Shown piece after piece: positions 14,942 through 21,960 of a stretch of DNA of 21,960 bases (within the stretch, counting starts at the first letter, position 1; each line of letters begins with the position of its first letter). Position numbers and translations under genes: made by a program. The stretch spans positions 1 to 21,960 of the forward strand of contig NZ_JAKJSQ010000062.1 of the NCBI RefSeq assembly GCF_050337105.1, written 5' to 3'. The DNA is from Aliivibrio_A kagoshimensis (GTDB taxonomy: Bacteria; Pseudomonadota; Gammaproteobacteria; Enterobacterales; Vibrionaceae). The notes beneath the pieces were generated by a model. The model was not told the DNA's origin. It did no database searches and saw nothing but the letters and a program-made list of their open reading frames with translations.

Positions 14942-15910
14942 CTTATTCTCTCCTGAATGTAATTTGATAACTTGGCTAAGTGGGTTGCTAATAGATGGAT
15001 TCTGATTGGGTTGATCTTGACTACTCGGCACTCCTTTGAGTGTGGCTAGTTGTGGCTTTCGATAAATCGTCCAATAGCCAAGACCAATGAACAGGCCTCC
15101 ACCGACAATATTGCCTAGGGTGACTGGGATTAAATTTGCAGTAAAAAACTGATAGAAGTTAAGGTCTGAAAACGTGGTTGGGGCGACGCCAATTTGGGTC
15201 CAAAATTCAGGACCTGCAAACGTTTTAATCGCAATGCCCATAGGCACCATAAACATGTTGGCTACGCTATGTTCAAACCCTGTGCTAACGAACATCGCTA
15301 CTGGCAGAATGACCAAGAATGCTTTTGTTAACATATCTTTAGTGCTAAATGTCATCCAGATAGCTAAACAGACCAAAATGTTACACAGCACTCCCAGAGC
15401 AAAAGCCTGAAGAAAGGTGTGATGCAGTTTATGTTGGGCGATCGTTAAAGCATTCAATCCCCACATCCCTCCACCGAGCAAATGAAGCTTTGCCATACTG
15501 ACTAAAGCGACCAGTAGGGCAGCTCCTAACATATTACCGAAGTAGACCTTTACCCAAACCGCGAGCATTTGGCCGTTATTAATGACACCACTTGCTCTGG
15601 CGACCGTGGTAAGCACTGTACTGGTAAACAGCTCTCCACCACACACCACAATAAAGATAAGACCTAAACTAAACGCCACACCTCCAAGAAAGTGGGTAAA
15701 TCCCCATGGGACATTGGCAGCTCCCGTCGTCACTGTTGTATAAAAAACAAAAGCGATACCAATAAAAACGCCAGCAGTGACCGCTAATGAGAAAGTGGTT
15801 TTAGATGCCTTCCTTGCCTTACTAACACCATACTCCTCTGCCGCAACGGTCATCTCTTCTGGAATACTGTAAGAAGATGGCTCAATTTGAGCATGCGATA
15901 CAAGTCTCAT
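14426..15910 (-). CDS. focA: Formate/nitrite (FNT) channel fused in frame to a CBS-domain pair
   Basis: Residues 20-285 form an FNT-family pentameric channel for formate or nitrite. They include MTVAAEEYGVSKARK, GGELFTSTVL (91-100), VYFGNMLGA, and GFEHSVANMF carrying the conserved pore histidine H214 (H209 in E. coli FocA). Six membrane segments are visible. A linker of about 40 residues rich in S, Q, N and P follows. Residues about 330-490 form a tandem CBS pair (EIGGPVIDKHGRLVGYLSEQDIL and YPVVTDGLLVGIISRHHVLKAF), domains that usually sense adenosine nucleotides. FocA proteins are about 285 residues, so 494 is unusual. At residue 324 an internal ATG with its own ribosome site could start a separate CBS protein. 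AAGGA precedes the first ATG. The gene diverges from a YeiE-like LysR regulator. The symbol reflects the channel half only. Confidence 0.87.
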   Translation of the reverse strand: MRLVSHAQIEPSSYSIPEEMTVAAEEYGVSKARKASKTTFSLAVTAGVFIGIAFVFYTTVTTGAANVPWGFTHFLGGVAFSLGLIFIVVCGGELFTSTVLTTVARASGVINNGQMLAVWVKVYFGNMLGAALLVALVSMAKLHLLGGGMWGLNALTIAQHKLHHTFLQAFALGVLCNILVCLAIWMTFSTKDMLTKAFLVILPVAMFVSTGFEHSVANMFMVPMGIAIKTFAGPEFWTQIGVAPTTFSDLNFYQFFTANLIPVTLGNIVGGGLFIGLGYWTIYRKPQLATLKGVPSSQDQPNQNPSISNPLSQVIKLHSGENKMNTSFEAFEVRSHMQPATLVFQQDALLQDAIDRLIETSEIGGPVIDKHGRLVGYLSEQDILRELWNQDFVPKVDKCVGDVMEVELTTFTPYDSLIDIAEYMAIDKESVYPVNQSGYLLSYSDMDLEARTKAAKVHRPKSYPVVTDGLLVGIISRHHVLKAFRSTFAETTPA

Positions 15911-16103
15911 TTATTTTCCTTATTGTGAATGTATGAATGACTGCCCCTCATTACGTCTCGGGGTGATTCAAATCTAACAAAATAAAATTCATAAAATAAA
16001 TTGAGAATTTTTAGGTCACCAATCAATAAATTTGATAGGAATGTGATACCTTAAAACGGCTGCAAAACATATAATGATGCCCCCTCAATCATGGACGTAA
16101 TGA

Positions 16104-17009
16104 ATGAAATACACCCTTAAACAACTTGCTGTATTTGAATCTGTTGCCACTCTAGGAAGCGTTAGCAATGCGGCTGATCACCTCTCGTTAACTCAATCAG
16201 CAACAAGCATGTCCCTCTCCCAATTAGAGAAGATGTTGGGCCGTCCACTGTTCGAGCGACAAGGTAAACGAATGGTGCTCACTCAGTGGGGAACTTGGCT
16301 TCGACCAAAAGCAAAAAGTCTATTATTTGATGCTCAGCAAATTGAACTAGGCTTTTATGATCAGCATGTTATTAGTGGAGAAGTCAGGCTTGGCTGTAGT
16401 CAAACCGCAGCGGAACACTTAGTGCCGGACTTAATCAGTAAAATTGATACTGACTTTCCAGAACTTCGATTAGCTGTAAAAATTAAAAACACTCAAAAAG
16501 TGATTGATGGGGTGCTTGATTATACCTATGACATGGGAATCATTGAGGGTCGATGTGACGATAGCCGCATTCAACAAGAGACGTGGTGTAATGACCATTT
16601 AGTCATTGTCTGCTCCTCTTCACACCCTTATGCAAAGCTTGATAATGTCAGCGCTACCCAGCTGATGCAGGCAAAGTGGGTATTACGAGAAGATGGCGCT
16701 GGCACTCGAAAAGCCTTTGATTATGCAATACAGAACCTTGTTGATCAGCTTTGTGTTTATCGTGAGTATGAACATGTCCCAATTCTTAGAACCTTAGTCG
16801 CTAAAGGGACCTACCTATCTTGCCTCCCTTATTTAGATGTCATCAGAGAGGTTGAGGCCGGTACGCTTAGCATTCTTCCTGTTTCAAAATTGAAGATTGA
16901 ACGACGCCTAATTTTTATCTGGAGAAAGGATTCTGGATTCAATCCCCTCAATGAATGTATACGCAGTGAAGCTAAAATTATGGCCAGAGAGATCTCAAAG
17001 GATATGTAA
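16104..17009 (+). CDS. LysR-family regulator, YeiE-like
   Basis: This is a 301-residue LysR-type transcription factor. The N-terminal winged helix reads LKQLAVFESVATLGSVSNAADHLSLTQSATSMSLSQLEKMLGRPLFERQGKRMVLT. The effector domain follows, with GEVRLGCSQTAAEHLVPDLI, VIDGVLDYTYDMGIIEG, DHLVIVCSSSHPYAKL and WVLREDGAGTRKAFDYAI. The last three blocks closely resemble E. coli YeiE (DIGFIEG and WILREKGSGTREIVDY). The ATG at 16104 has only a weak ribosome site. It diverges from the FNT-CBS gene across 193 bases, so regulation of that transporter is plausible but not shown. Confidence 0.92.
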   Translation: MKYTLKQLAVFESVATLGSVSNAADHLSLTQSATSMSLSQLEKMLGRPLFERQGKRMVLTQWGTWLRPKAKSLLFDAQQIELGFYDQHVISGEVRLGCSQTAAEHLVPDLISKIDTDFPELRLAVKIKNTQKVIDGVLDYTYDMGIIEGRCDDSRIQQETWCNDHLVIVCSSSHPYAKLDNVSATQLMQAKWVLREDGAGTRKAFDYAIQNLVDQLCVYREYEHVPILRTLVAKGTYLSCLPYLDVIREVEAGTLSILPVSKLKIERRLIFIWRKDSGFNPLNECIRSEAKIMAREISKDM

Positions 17010-17093
17010 CCAGACATTAATCATAGAAAGTGCTAAGGTTCATCAACTTAACTGATGTAAGACGCAGGAAGCGAGACAACAGACGGAGGACAA

Positions 17094-17732
17094 ATGGATT
17101 TTATCGAATGGCGCAAGGAGCGACTTTGGTACTATCAACAGCCTAATAATCACTTCTTCTCTCACACTGTTGAGCAGATGCACATTGTTAAACTCGATAG
17201 TAATAAACTCGTGGTCCATTCCCCCGTGGCACTCACTGACTCGTTAAAATCAAGCATTGATAACCTTGGTGAAGTCAGTGCGGTCATCTACCCGACCTAT
17301 ACGCCAACACTCCACCTCTCTGATTGGTGGCTGCAATTTCCCGACGCCCTGTTTTATGCAACGACCGAAGTGATTCAAAAACGAAGTGACATCACCTTTG
17401 ATAATTCGCTTTCATCAAACACCCCTGATTGCTGGAAGCATCAACTGCTGCAAACGCCGATACTGGGTAGCTCCCAACCAACCCATATGGTTTTTTGTGA
17501 CCCCAAGTCTCGAACCCTACTGCTTGATACGCTTTTAGTTTCTCGCCGTTCGGTATCATTGCCTCTTTTTCAACGTCGGTTTTACCATAATCACTTTATG
17601 TTGCGGTCATCAATACAAGAGGTGTTAACCTGGCCGTTCGACACCTTATTGTCGAGTAATGGTTTAGTCATTAAGTCCGACGCAAAACAGACATTTTATG
17701 AAGCGTTTAAGTGGTCATTCCTCGATAAATAA
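17094..17732 (+). CDS. DUF4336-like protein
   Basis: This is a 212-residue soluble protein of unknown function. The N-terminal half, LWYYQQPNNHFF to LVVHSPVALTDSLKSSIDNLGEVSAVIYPTYTPTLHLSDWWLQFPDALFYA, follows the DUF4336 pattern (hSPV-x-LT, IDxLG, a W-x-x-x-x-P-x-A motif). DUF4336 resembles a metallo-beta-lactamase fold. In typical members the segment after the IDxLG motif carries an N-x-x-H-H cluster; here it reads PTYTPTLHL with a single histidine, so metal binding may be lost. GGAGGA lies just before the ATG. It follows the LysR gene by 84 bases with no clear terminator between them. The family call is by pattern recognition and moderately sure. Confidence 0.65.
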   Translation: MDFIEWRKERLWYYQQPNNHFFSHTVEQMHIVKLDSNKLVVHSPVALTDSLKSSIDNLGEVSAVIYPTYTPTLHLSDWWLQFPDALFYATTEVIQKRSDITFDNSLSSNTPDCWKHQLLQTPILGSSQPTHMVFCDPKSRTLLLDTLLVSRRSVSLPLFQRRFYHNHFMLRSSIQEVLTWPFDTLLSSNGLVIKSDAKQTFYEAFKWSFLDK

Positions 17733-17839
17733 TCTAAATAGAATCATTCGATACCCCTCATCAATATAATTTAAAAAATACTATACTCATCAGGTATAAT
17801 ATAATTAATATCTACAATAATAGGAAGTTCTTCAATTAT

Positions 17840-18763
17840 ATGAGTCAGTTATCTACTTTTTTTAAAGGCATGGCAATGGGGGCAGCAGACGTTGTTCCCG
17901 GCGTATCTGGCGGTACTATTGCCTTTATTACCGGCATATATGACACCCTGATCGAAAGTATCCGTCGAGTAAATCCTCATCTATTTTCTTTATGGAGAAG
18001 AGAGGGATTCAAAGTGGCCTTTAACTATATAAATGGATTTTTCTTAATCACTTTGTTTGCAGGCATACTAACCAGCATCTTCTCTTTAGCCAAACTCATC
18101 TCATGGTTGCTAGAAACGCACCCTATTCCGTTATGGTCATTTTTCTTTGGTTTGATCATGATCTCTGTGGTTCATATGATTAAACAGGTCGACAACTGGC
18201 AGTTACCTAAAATCATCGCATTGATTGGAGGTGCTATTTTTGCGTACGCCATTACCTCAATCAGTCCCATCACTTTGACGCCATCAACACTGACCTTTTT
18301 CTTCGCTGGTACTATCGCAATTTGCGCGATGATCTTACCTGGTATCTCCGGCAGCTTTATATTATTGCTACTAGGTATGTACACGCCCATTCTGTCTGCC
18401 GCCAAATCGTTTGATATTGTGTTGCTACTGACTTTTGCAATGGGATGTTTGGTCGGTCTATTAACCTTCTCACACGTACTCTCTTATCTGTTTCGCCATT
18501 TCAGAGACCTTACCATCACCTTCCTAACAGGATTAATGCTAGGCACTCTTCCGAAAATTTGGCCATGGAAAGAGACCATCTCGTGGAGAACCAACTCCAA
18601 AGGCGAGCAAGTCCCTCTTCTTACACAGAACCTATCCCCGTTCGATTTTGAGTCAGTCACGGGTCAACCCGCCCTATTAGTTTGGGGGGTAATCGCCATG
18701 ATATTCGGCGTCGTTCTTGTCTGGTCATTAGAGCAGATTGGCAAGCGAGCTGAAAAAGTATAA
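17840..18763 (+). CDS. popT: DUF368 family polyprenyl-phosphate translocase PopT
   Basis: This 307-residue integral inner-membrane protein has about eight or more hydrophobic segments. DUF368 proteins (PopT) were reported to recycle undecaprenyl phosphate across the membrane for cell-wall and surface-polymer synthesis; the V. cholerae member affects fitness at alkaline pH. The family motif GAADVVPGVSGGTIAFITGIYD is present near residues 14-35, and a related sequence, LPGISGSFILLLLGMYTPI, recurs in the middle, suggesting two repeated re-entrant elements. AGGAAG lies 12 bases before the ATG. A terminator follows directly, so the gene appears to be transcribed alone. TATAAT at 17795-17800 could be its -10 element, but no good -35 accompanies it. 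Confidence 0.93.
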   Translation: MSQLSTFFKGMAMGAADVVPGVSGGTIAFITGIYDTLIESIRRVNPHLFSLWRREGFKVAFNYINGFFLITLFAGILTSIFSLAKLISWLLETHPIPLWSFFFGLIMISVVHMIKQVDNWQLPKIIALIGGAIFAYAITSISPITLTPSTLTFFFAGTIAICAMILPGISGSFILLLLGMYTPILSAAKSFDIVLLLTFAMGCLVGLLTFSHVLSYLFRHFRDLTITFLTGLMLGTLPKIWPWKETISWRTNSKGEQVPLLTQNLSPFDFESVTGQPALLVWGVIAMIFGVVLVWSLEQIGKRAEKV

Positions 18764-18776
18764 AAACTTCACTAAC

Positions 18777-18798
18777 AGGCAGATTTTTCTGCCTTTTT
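18777..18798 (+). terminator. Rho-independent terminator after popT
   Basis: A perfect 7-bp stem (AGGCAGA / TCTGCCT) with a TTTT loop is followed by TTTT on the plus strand, starting 13 bases after the popT stop codon. Confidence 0.85.
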
Positions 18799-18863
18799 CA
18801 TCACTCTCCTACCTCGCTCACAAAAAAATCACAAGGTTACCTACATCCATTCACCTCAGTGAT

Positions 18864-18880
18864 AGAATTCAATAAATTCT
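18864..18880. repeat. Perfect inverted repeat before the copper operon
   Basis: AGAATT-N5-AATTCT is a perfect 6-base-arm inverted repeat ending 15 bases upstream of the first gene of the copper operon. It could be an operator; the AT-rich composition makes a chance origin possible. Confidence 0.25.
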
Positions 18881-18895
18881 CTAACAATAACGATT

Positions 18896-19324
18896 ATGTC
18901 TTTCAAACTACGTAACCTTGCCCCTATCGCATTGATCGTAACTACGATGATCGTAGGCTTTTATGTGCCTGATATCATTAAACAGATTAAAAGTAGTGAC
19001 CAAGAGATCCACACCTATTGCCCACTTAGCCGTGCAGCTTGTCAACAAGGCCCCGCGACCATCACCTTAGAAGATGACCAACTCCACCCACTGAAACCGA
19101 GTCAAATTACCGTTGATTGGCCTTCAGCTTCCCCCACTCTGTTACTTGAATTACAAAGTAACCAAATGGAAATGGGATCGTACAAGCTACTGTTAAAAAG
19201 AAGTGAACAAGGACTCTATGTTGGAGACATCACTCTGCCTATCTGTATTGAAAATACCTTAGAATGGATAGGCTCTATAAAAAATAGTGATCAGAAAGTT
19301 TATATTTCAGTAAGGATGAACTAA
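18896..19324 (+). CDS. Membrane-anchored FixH-like protein of the copper operon, function unknown
   Basis: This 142-residue protein has one N-terminal membrane segment (about residues 9-26) and a periplasmic domain. Visible features are C42 and C49 in YCPLSRAAC, the pair M91/M93 in QMEMGSYKLLLKR, and C117 in LPICIENTLEW. The M-E-M-G-x-Y followed by a strand and P-x-C pattern recalls FixH/CcoH-type copper-oxidase accessory domains, but I do not recognise the family firmly. Met and Cys clusters facing the periplasm fit copper handling. The stop overlaps the SCO gene start by one base (TAATG), which supports a shared function. There is no obvious ribosome site before the ATG, unlike its neighbours. 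Confidence 0.75.
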   Translation: MSFKLRNLAPIALIVTTMIVGFYVPDIIKQIKSSDQEIHTYCPLSRAACQQGPATITLEDDQLHPLKPSQITVDWPSASPTLLLELQSNQMEMGSYKLLLKRSEQGLYVGDITLPICIENTLEWIGSIKNSDQKVYISVRMN

Positions 19325-19923
19325 TGAAAAAGATCTGGTTTATTGTCGCTATCATTGCACTATTTCTGGGCATCGGCGCGCGTTATATCATTGAACAACC
19401 AGAACCTGAAATGGCGAAGTTACCTCAAGCTGCATTAGGCCAGTTATCGAGTAACGGCCAACCAGTAAACTTGTACAACCAAGACGACTCTCGATTGCGC
19501 GTAGTCTACTTCGGTTACAGTCACTGTCCTGACGTATGCCCGACGTCTTTGGCCATTCTGTCGGCAGCCCTGAATCAATTACCGCCAGAGACACTGCAGC
19601 AGCTATGGCCTATATTCATCACCTTAGATCCAGAAAGAGATACATCAGAGAAGTCCCAAGAGTACGCTAACTACTTTCATCCCAATATTACCGGTATGAC
19701 AGGCACCATGCAGCAAACCAATCAGCTTGCCGCAACTTATGGGGTACTTTTTGCCAAAGCGGAACTCAAAGACTCAGCGATGGAGTACTCCGTTGATCAC
19801 AACTCTTATTTCTACTTTTTAAAACCTGACGGTACTTTAGTTGAAAAAGTGCCACATACTCTCGATCCGGCCCCAATCATTGAGGTCGTAAATAACCAAT
19901 TAAGTTCTCAAGGGGAGCCATAA
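19324..19923 (+). CDS. SCO/SenC family copper chaperone
   Basis: This 199-residue thioredoxin-fold protein is anchored by one N-terminal membrane segment (about 4-20) and faces the periplasm. The copper ligands are C68 and C72 in HCPDVCPTS and H159 in SVDHNSYFYF. SCO proteins deliver copper to, or reduce, the CuA or CuB centres of haem-copper oxidases. Other typical blocks are FGYSHCPD, ITLDPERDT and FLKPDG. Length and ligands are normal. The start overlaps the preceding stop by one base, and the stop overlaps the PCu(A)C start in the same way, so the three genes form a translationally coupled unit. Confidence 0.95.
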   Translation: MKKIWFIVAIIALFLGIGARYIIEQPEPEMAKLPQAALGQLSSNGQPVNLYNQDDSRLRVVYFGYSHCPDVCPTSLAILSAALNQLPPETLQQLWPIFITLDPERDTSEKSQEYANYFHPNITGMTGTMQQTNQLAATYGVLFAKAELKDSAMEYSVDHNSYFYFLKPDGTLVEKVPHTLDPAPIIEVVNNQLSSQGEP

Positions 19924-20405
19924 TGAAACTTAAAGCACTCACGCTCGTTGCACTATTCACCAGTTCATTCGCATTTGCTAATGGCGATGTCAACATCGTT
20001 GACCCATACGCTCGTGCTACGCCTCCGAATGTTCCTAATAGTGCTATTTTCCTAACACTTGAAAACCATAAGATGGAACAGAGAACCTTAATATCAGCTT
20101 CTTCTGACGTTGCCGATAACGTCGAGCTGCACAACCACACTATGGTTGAAGGCATGATGAAAATGCGTCAAGTTGAGAACATCAAAGTGGAAGCTCATAA
20201 GAGCACAGTGTTAAAGCCGGGTGGCCTGCATATCATGTTATTTGGATTGAAGAAGCAATTAGTTGAGGGAGAAGCAATCCCGTTAACGTTGACGTTTGCC
20301 AATGGCGAAACGCAATCGTTAACCGTTCCCGTTAAAAAAGTGATGACGGGTATGAAAAAAATGGACATGTCTGACAAAGGTGACGCTGCCGCTCATACCC
20401 ATTAA
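19923..20405 (+). CDS. Periplasmic copper chaperone PCu(A)C
   Basis: This 160-residue secreted protein has a signal peptide ending near residue 19 (SFAFA-NG). It shows the complete PCu(A)C copper motif H-x10-M-x21-H-x-M as H70, M81, H103 and M105 (VELHNHTMVEGMMKMR and GGLHIMLFGL). PCu(A)C passes Cu(I) to oxidase subunits together with SCO, encoded directly upstream with a one-base overlap. The C-terminal tail (MTGMKKMDMSDKG to AAAHTH) is rich in Met and His and probably adds copper sites. A bidirectional terminator follows. The family is well recognised; the order of copper transfer between the two chaperones is known from other bacteria only. Confidence 0.95.
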   Translation: MKLKALTLVALFTSSFAFANGDVNIVDPYARATPPNVPNSAIFLTLENHKMEQRTLISASSDVADNVELHNHTMVEGMMKMRQVENIKVEAHKSTVLKPGGLHIMLFGLKKQLVEGEAIPLTLTFANGETQSLTVPVKKVMTGMKKMDMSDKGDAAAHTH

Positions 20406-20426
20406 GCGTAAAGTCCACTACATAAT

Positions 20427-20459
20427 AAAAAACGAACTGTGTATGCAGTTCGTTTTTTT
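20427..20459. terminator. Bidirectional terminator between the copper operon and the Sel1 gene
   Basis: A perfect stem, CGAACTG / CAGTTCG with a 6-base loop, is flanked by A on the left and seven T on the right, so it works in both directions. It lies 21 bases after the PCu(A)C stop and immediately next to the stop of the convergent Sel1-repeat gene. Confidence 0.9.
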
Positions 20460-20463
20460 ATGA

Positions 20464-21606
20464 TCATTTGGTCTCTTTTTTCTGAGAACCACTGTCCATT
20501 GAGGTTTGGCTATAGTTAACAGATTGGCGGCTTACTGGTTTCTCTTCTGTCGGTGCATCTTCTGATCCTGCAGATTCTACCTCTTCTTCAGGTTCTGGAT
20601 CTTCTGGGAAATAACTCTCTCTGCCATAGAGCTTATCAAACGCTTTGATCACAGAGTGTTTCGCCATCTTTCCTTGTTTCATCTTATTAAAGAGTGATTT
20701 AACCATCCCTTGCAAACCAACAACCGTATCCACACTGAGTTGGTTTCCCACGGTGTCACGTCTTTGAACAGCCTCGTCGACGCCATTTTTACTGGCTAAC
20801 CAAAACCAAATATACGCCACTGAATTGCCTTTTTCAGTTTGTCCAGCAGAGATATTGCCAGCATAGAATTGAGCAGGAGCACTACCAGACTCTGCAGCAA
20901 GTTCAAACCAATAGGTCGCTTTCTTTAAATCGACAGCAATGCCATTTCCTGAACTGTGTTGCTTACCTAAGCTGATTTGGGCATCAACGGATCCATTATT
21001 CGCTGCTCTGGTATTCCACTCAATAGAGAGTGGCACCGAAGGTTTGGGATTCGCTTGGGCAACATACCAATCCGCCATAAACAGTTGCGCGTCTAATAAG
21101 TTAACCTCAGCCACACTTTCGATCATCTCAAGCCCTTTGTCGATATCCGCCTCGATACCATCTCCCTTTAATAGGGCTATACCCAGGGCCAACTTTGCCT
21201 CTTGCCCCCCCTCTTTCGCTTTGATCACTTTACCCCAATATCTGGATTTTTTAACTAACTCAGGGTCGCTTTGATAGTGATCACAAAGTCGCACCAATGA
21301 GTGCATTGCAATCTCATTATCGTTTTTTGCTGCCATCTCATACCAATATATCGCTTTTTTAGTATTACTAAGCTCACACTCTTTGGCCAAATAGACTTGC
21401 GTGGCAGTGTGTCCAGTTTTTGCTTTGTAAATTTTCTCTTTAAGCTCAGCGTTTTTTGCCTCATCCAGAGCTCTTTTATAAGCATTCACACTTTTCTGTT
21501 TCTCAGCCAGCTTTGCTTTATTTTGTTTTACCACTGAAAAGAAACGATACAGTGCAAAAATAAGAGAGATGGTTAACAGCAAAACACCGATGAGAATTGG
21601 ATTCAT
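20464..21606 (-). CDS. Membrane-anchored Sel1-repeat protein
   Basis: This 380-residue protein has an N-terminal hydrophobic segment (MNPILIGVLLLTISLIFALY), a lysine-rich and probably helical region, and several Sel1-like TPR-related repeats. Recognisable units include TKKAIYWYEMAAKNDNEIAM, QEAKLALGIALLKGDGIEAD, SVDAQISLGKQHSSGNGIAV, LKKATYWFELAAESGSAPAQ and a last SVAYIWFWLASKNG. The C-terminus is acidic (DPEPEEEVESAG) and low-complexity. Sel1 repeats serve as protein-protein scaffolds; no partner can be named. I chose the ATG at 21606. An in-frame TTG seven codons upstream is an alternative; neither has a strong ribosome site. It is transcribed alone, convergent with the copper operon. Confidence 0.85.
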   Translation of the reverse strand: MNPILIGVLLLTISLIFALYRFFSVVKQNKAKLAEKQKSVNAYKRALDEAKNAELKEKIYKAKTGHTATQVYLAKECELSNTKKAIYWYEMAAKNDNEIAMHSLVRLCDHYQSDPELVKKSRYWGKVIKAKEGGQEAKLALGIALLKGDGIEADIDKGLEMIESVAEVNLLDAQLFMADWYVAQANPKPSVPLSIEWNTRAANNGSVDAQISLGKQHSSGNGIAVDLKKATYWFELAAESGSAPAQFYAGNISAGQTEKGNSVAYIWFWLASKNGVDEAVQRRDTVGNQLSVDTVVGLQGMVKSLFNKMKQGKMAKHSVIKAFDKLYGRESYFPEDPEPEEEVESAGSEDAPTEEKPVSRQSVNYSQTSMDSGSQKKETK

Positions 21607-21789
21607 AATGTACCAATGGTTAGTCAATAAAAACGGGGGGAATCGAAAAATACGACACTATATAGTATAGCGGTCATATAGCGGCAAACTTAAGTACATA
21701 TTCATTTTTTCGTAACCATTATATTACTAAGGTTTAGAAAATGTTAATTATTTTGACTTTCTTTGTAGAGGTGAACAAAAGAGTACGCT

Positions 21790-21805
21790 ATGCACGTGGG
21801 TGCAT
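21790..21805. repeat. Perfect hairpin upstream of a small ORF
   Basis: ATGCAC-GTGG-GTGCAT forms a 6-bp perfect stem with a 4-base loop. It is followed by TTATTTAAGG rather than a T run, so it is a poor terminator. It could be an operator or leader structure for the small ORF starting 43 bases downstream. Confidence 0.35.
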
Positions 21806-21848
21806 TTATTTAAGGGCAATAAAGTTCTAATTTAAAAGAGATTAAGTC

Positions 21849-21926
21849 ATGAAAATGATAGACAAGCTAACCACACTCTATCTCATAGCCATAAATCATA
21901 TTGCTAATAACCGTTATGAACTTTAA
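21849..21926 (+). CDS. Possible 25-residue small protein
   Basis: An ATG preceded by AAGAG at reasonable spacing opens a 25-codon frame ending in TAA. The peptide begins MKMIDKLTTLYLIAINHIAN and ends in NRYEL. It is amphipathic, with a short hydrophobic centre and no cysteine. I do not recognise it. A frame this short can arise by chance, and only the plausible ribosome site and the isolated intergenic position support it. Confidence 0.2.
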   Translation: MKMIDKLTTLYLIAINHIANNRYEL

Positions 21927-21960
21927 TTGCTTTATTTTTTATCAGCGTACTGTATTGTTA

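Larger units (their letters stand above)
21607..21960. other. Non-coding right end of the window
   Basis: This stretch of about 350 bases has no recognisable gene. It holds the promoter region of the Sel1 gene, including the palindrome ACTATATAGT at 21657-21666. It also holds the hairpin at 21790-21805 and a possible 25-codon ORF at 21849-21926. The sequence is AT-rich, and I see no tRNA or known RNA fold. Confidence 0.5.

Noticed and set aside
17772..17800. Sigma-70 promoter for popT based on TATAAT at 17795
   Set aside because: No reasonable -35 element lies 16-18 bases upstream, and the region is AT-rich enough to produce TATAAT by chance.
1..21960. Mobile elements, CRISPR arrays, integron att sites, tRNA or rRNA genes
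   Set aside because: No transposase, integrase, direct-repeat array or RNA-gene signature was visible; the genes look like ordinary chromosomal operons.

Overview
The window looks like chromosomal DNA from a gamma-proteobacterium of the Vibrionaceae (Vibrio or a close relative). GlpD, GlpR and GlpK closely resemble the enterobacterial proteins. The moderately AT-rich composition, the DUF368/PopT gene, the SCO plus PCu(A)C copper genes and the compact operons also fit Vibrio. The assignment rests on my recognition of protein families, not on a database search. I saw no rRNA, tRNA, CRISPR array, insertion sequence or phage gene.

Region 1 (about 1-4516, minus strand) is a glycerol / glycerol-3-phosphate block in the order cysteine-rich CWC protein, glpK, glpR (GTG start), glpD. 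It has a terminator after glpD and two good candidate GlpR operators upstream of glpD. No glpF lies directly upstream of glpK; the small CWC gene sits there instead. Region 2 (4622-5278, plus) is a beta-phosphoglucomutase-like HAD hydrolase that converges on region 3 with an 8-base overlap.

Region 3 (5271-11333) is the most interesting part. A minus-strand GntR/UTRA regulator diverges from a tightly packed plus-strand operon. The operon encodes a periplasmic binding protein, a cytosolic alkaline-phosphatase-superfamily hydrolase, two permeases, an ABC ATPase and a HAD-IB phosphatase, with three one-base TAATG stop/start overlaps and one 14-base overlap. A Pho-box-like sequence lies in the divergent intergenic region. 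The layout resembles 2-aminoethylphosphonate-type (phnSTUV) import systems, but PhnW and PhnX are absent and two phospho-ester or phosphonate hydrolases take their place. My inference is import of an intact organophosphorus compound followed by two-step cleavage in the cytosol.

Region 4 (11430-13852) holds a long PLP-dependent enzyme of the Cys/Met-metabolism family, divergent from an Lrp/AsnC regulator that starts at TTG. The gap between them contains repeated TTGCTA/TAGCAA half-sites. Region 5 (13858-17732) has a YtoQ-family gene, a formate/nitrite channel read in frame into a CBS-pair domain, a YeiE-like LysR regulator divergent from it, and a DUF4336-like gene. Region 6 (17840-18763) is a DUF368 / PopT polyprenyl-phosphate translocase with its own terminator.

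Region 7 (18896-20405) is a three-gene, one-base-overlapping operon for copper delivery to respiratory oxidase: a membrane-anchored unknown protein, SCO and PCu(A)C. A bidirectional terminator shared with a convergent Sel1-repeat gene (20464-21606) ends it. The last 350 bases contain a perfect hairpin and a possible 25-codon ORF, but no gene that I can identify firmly.
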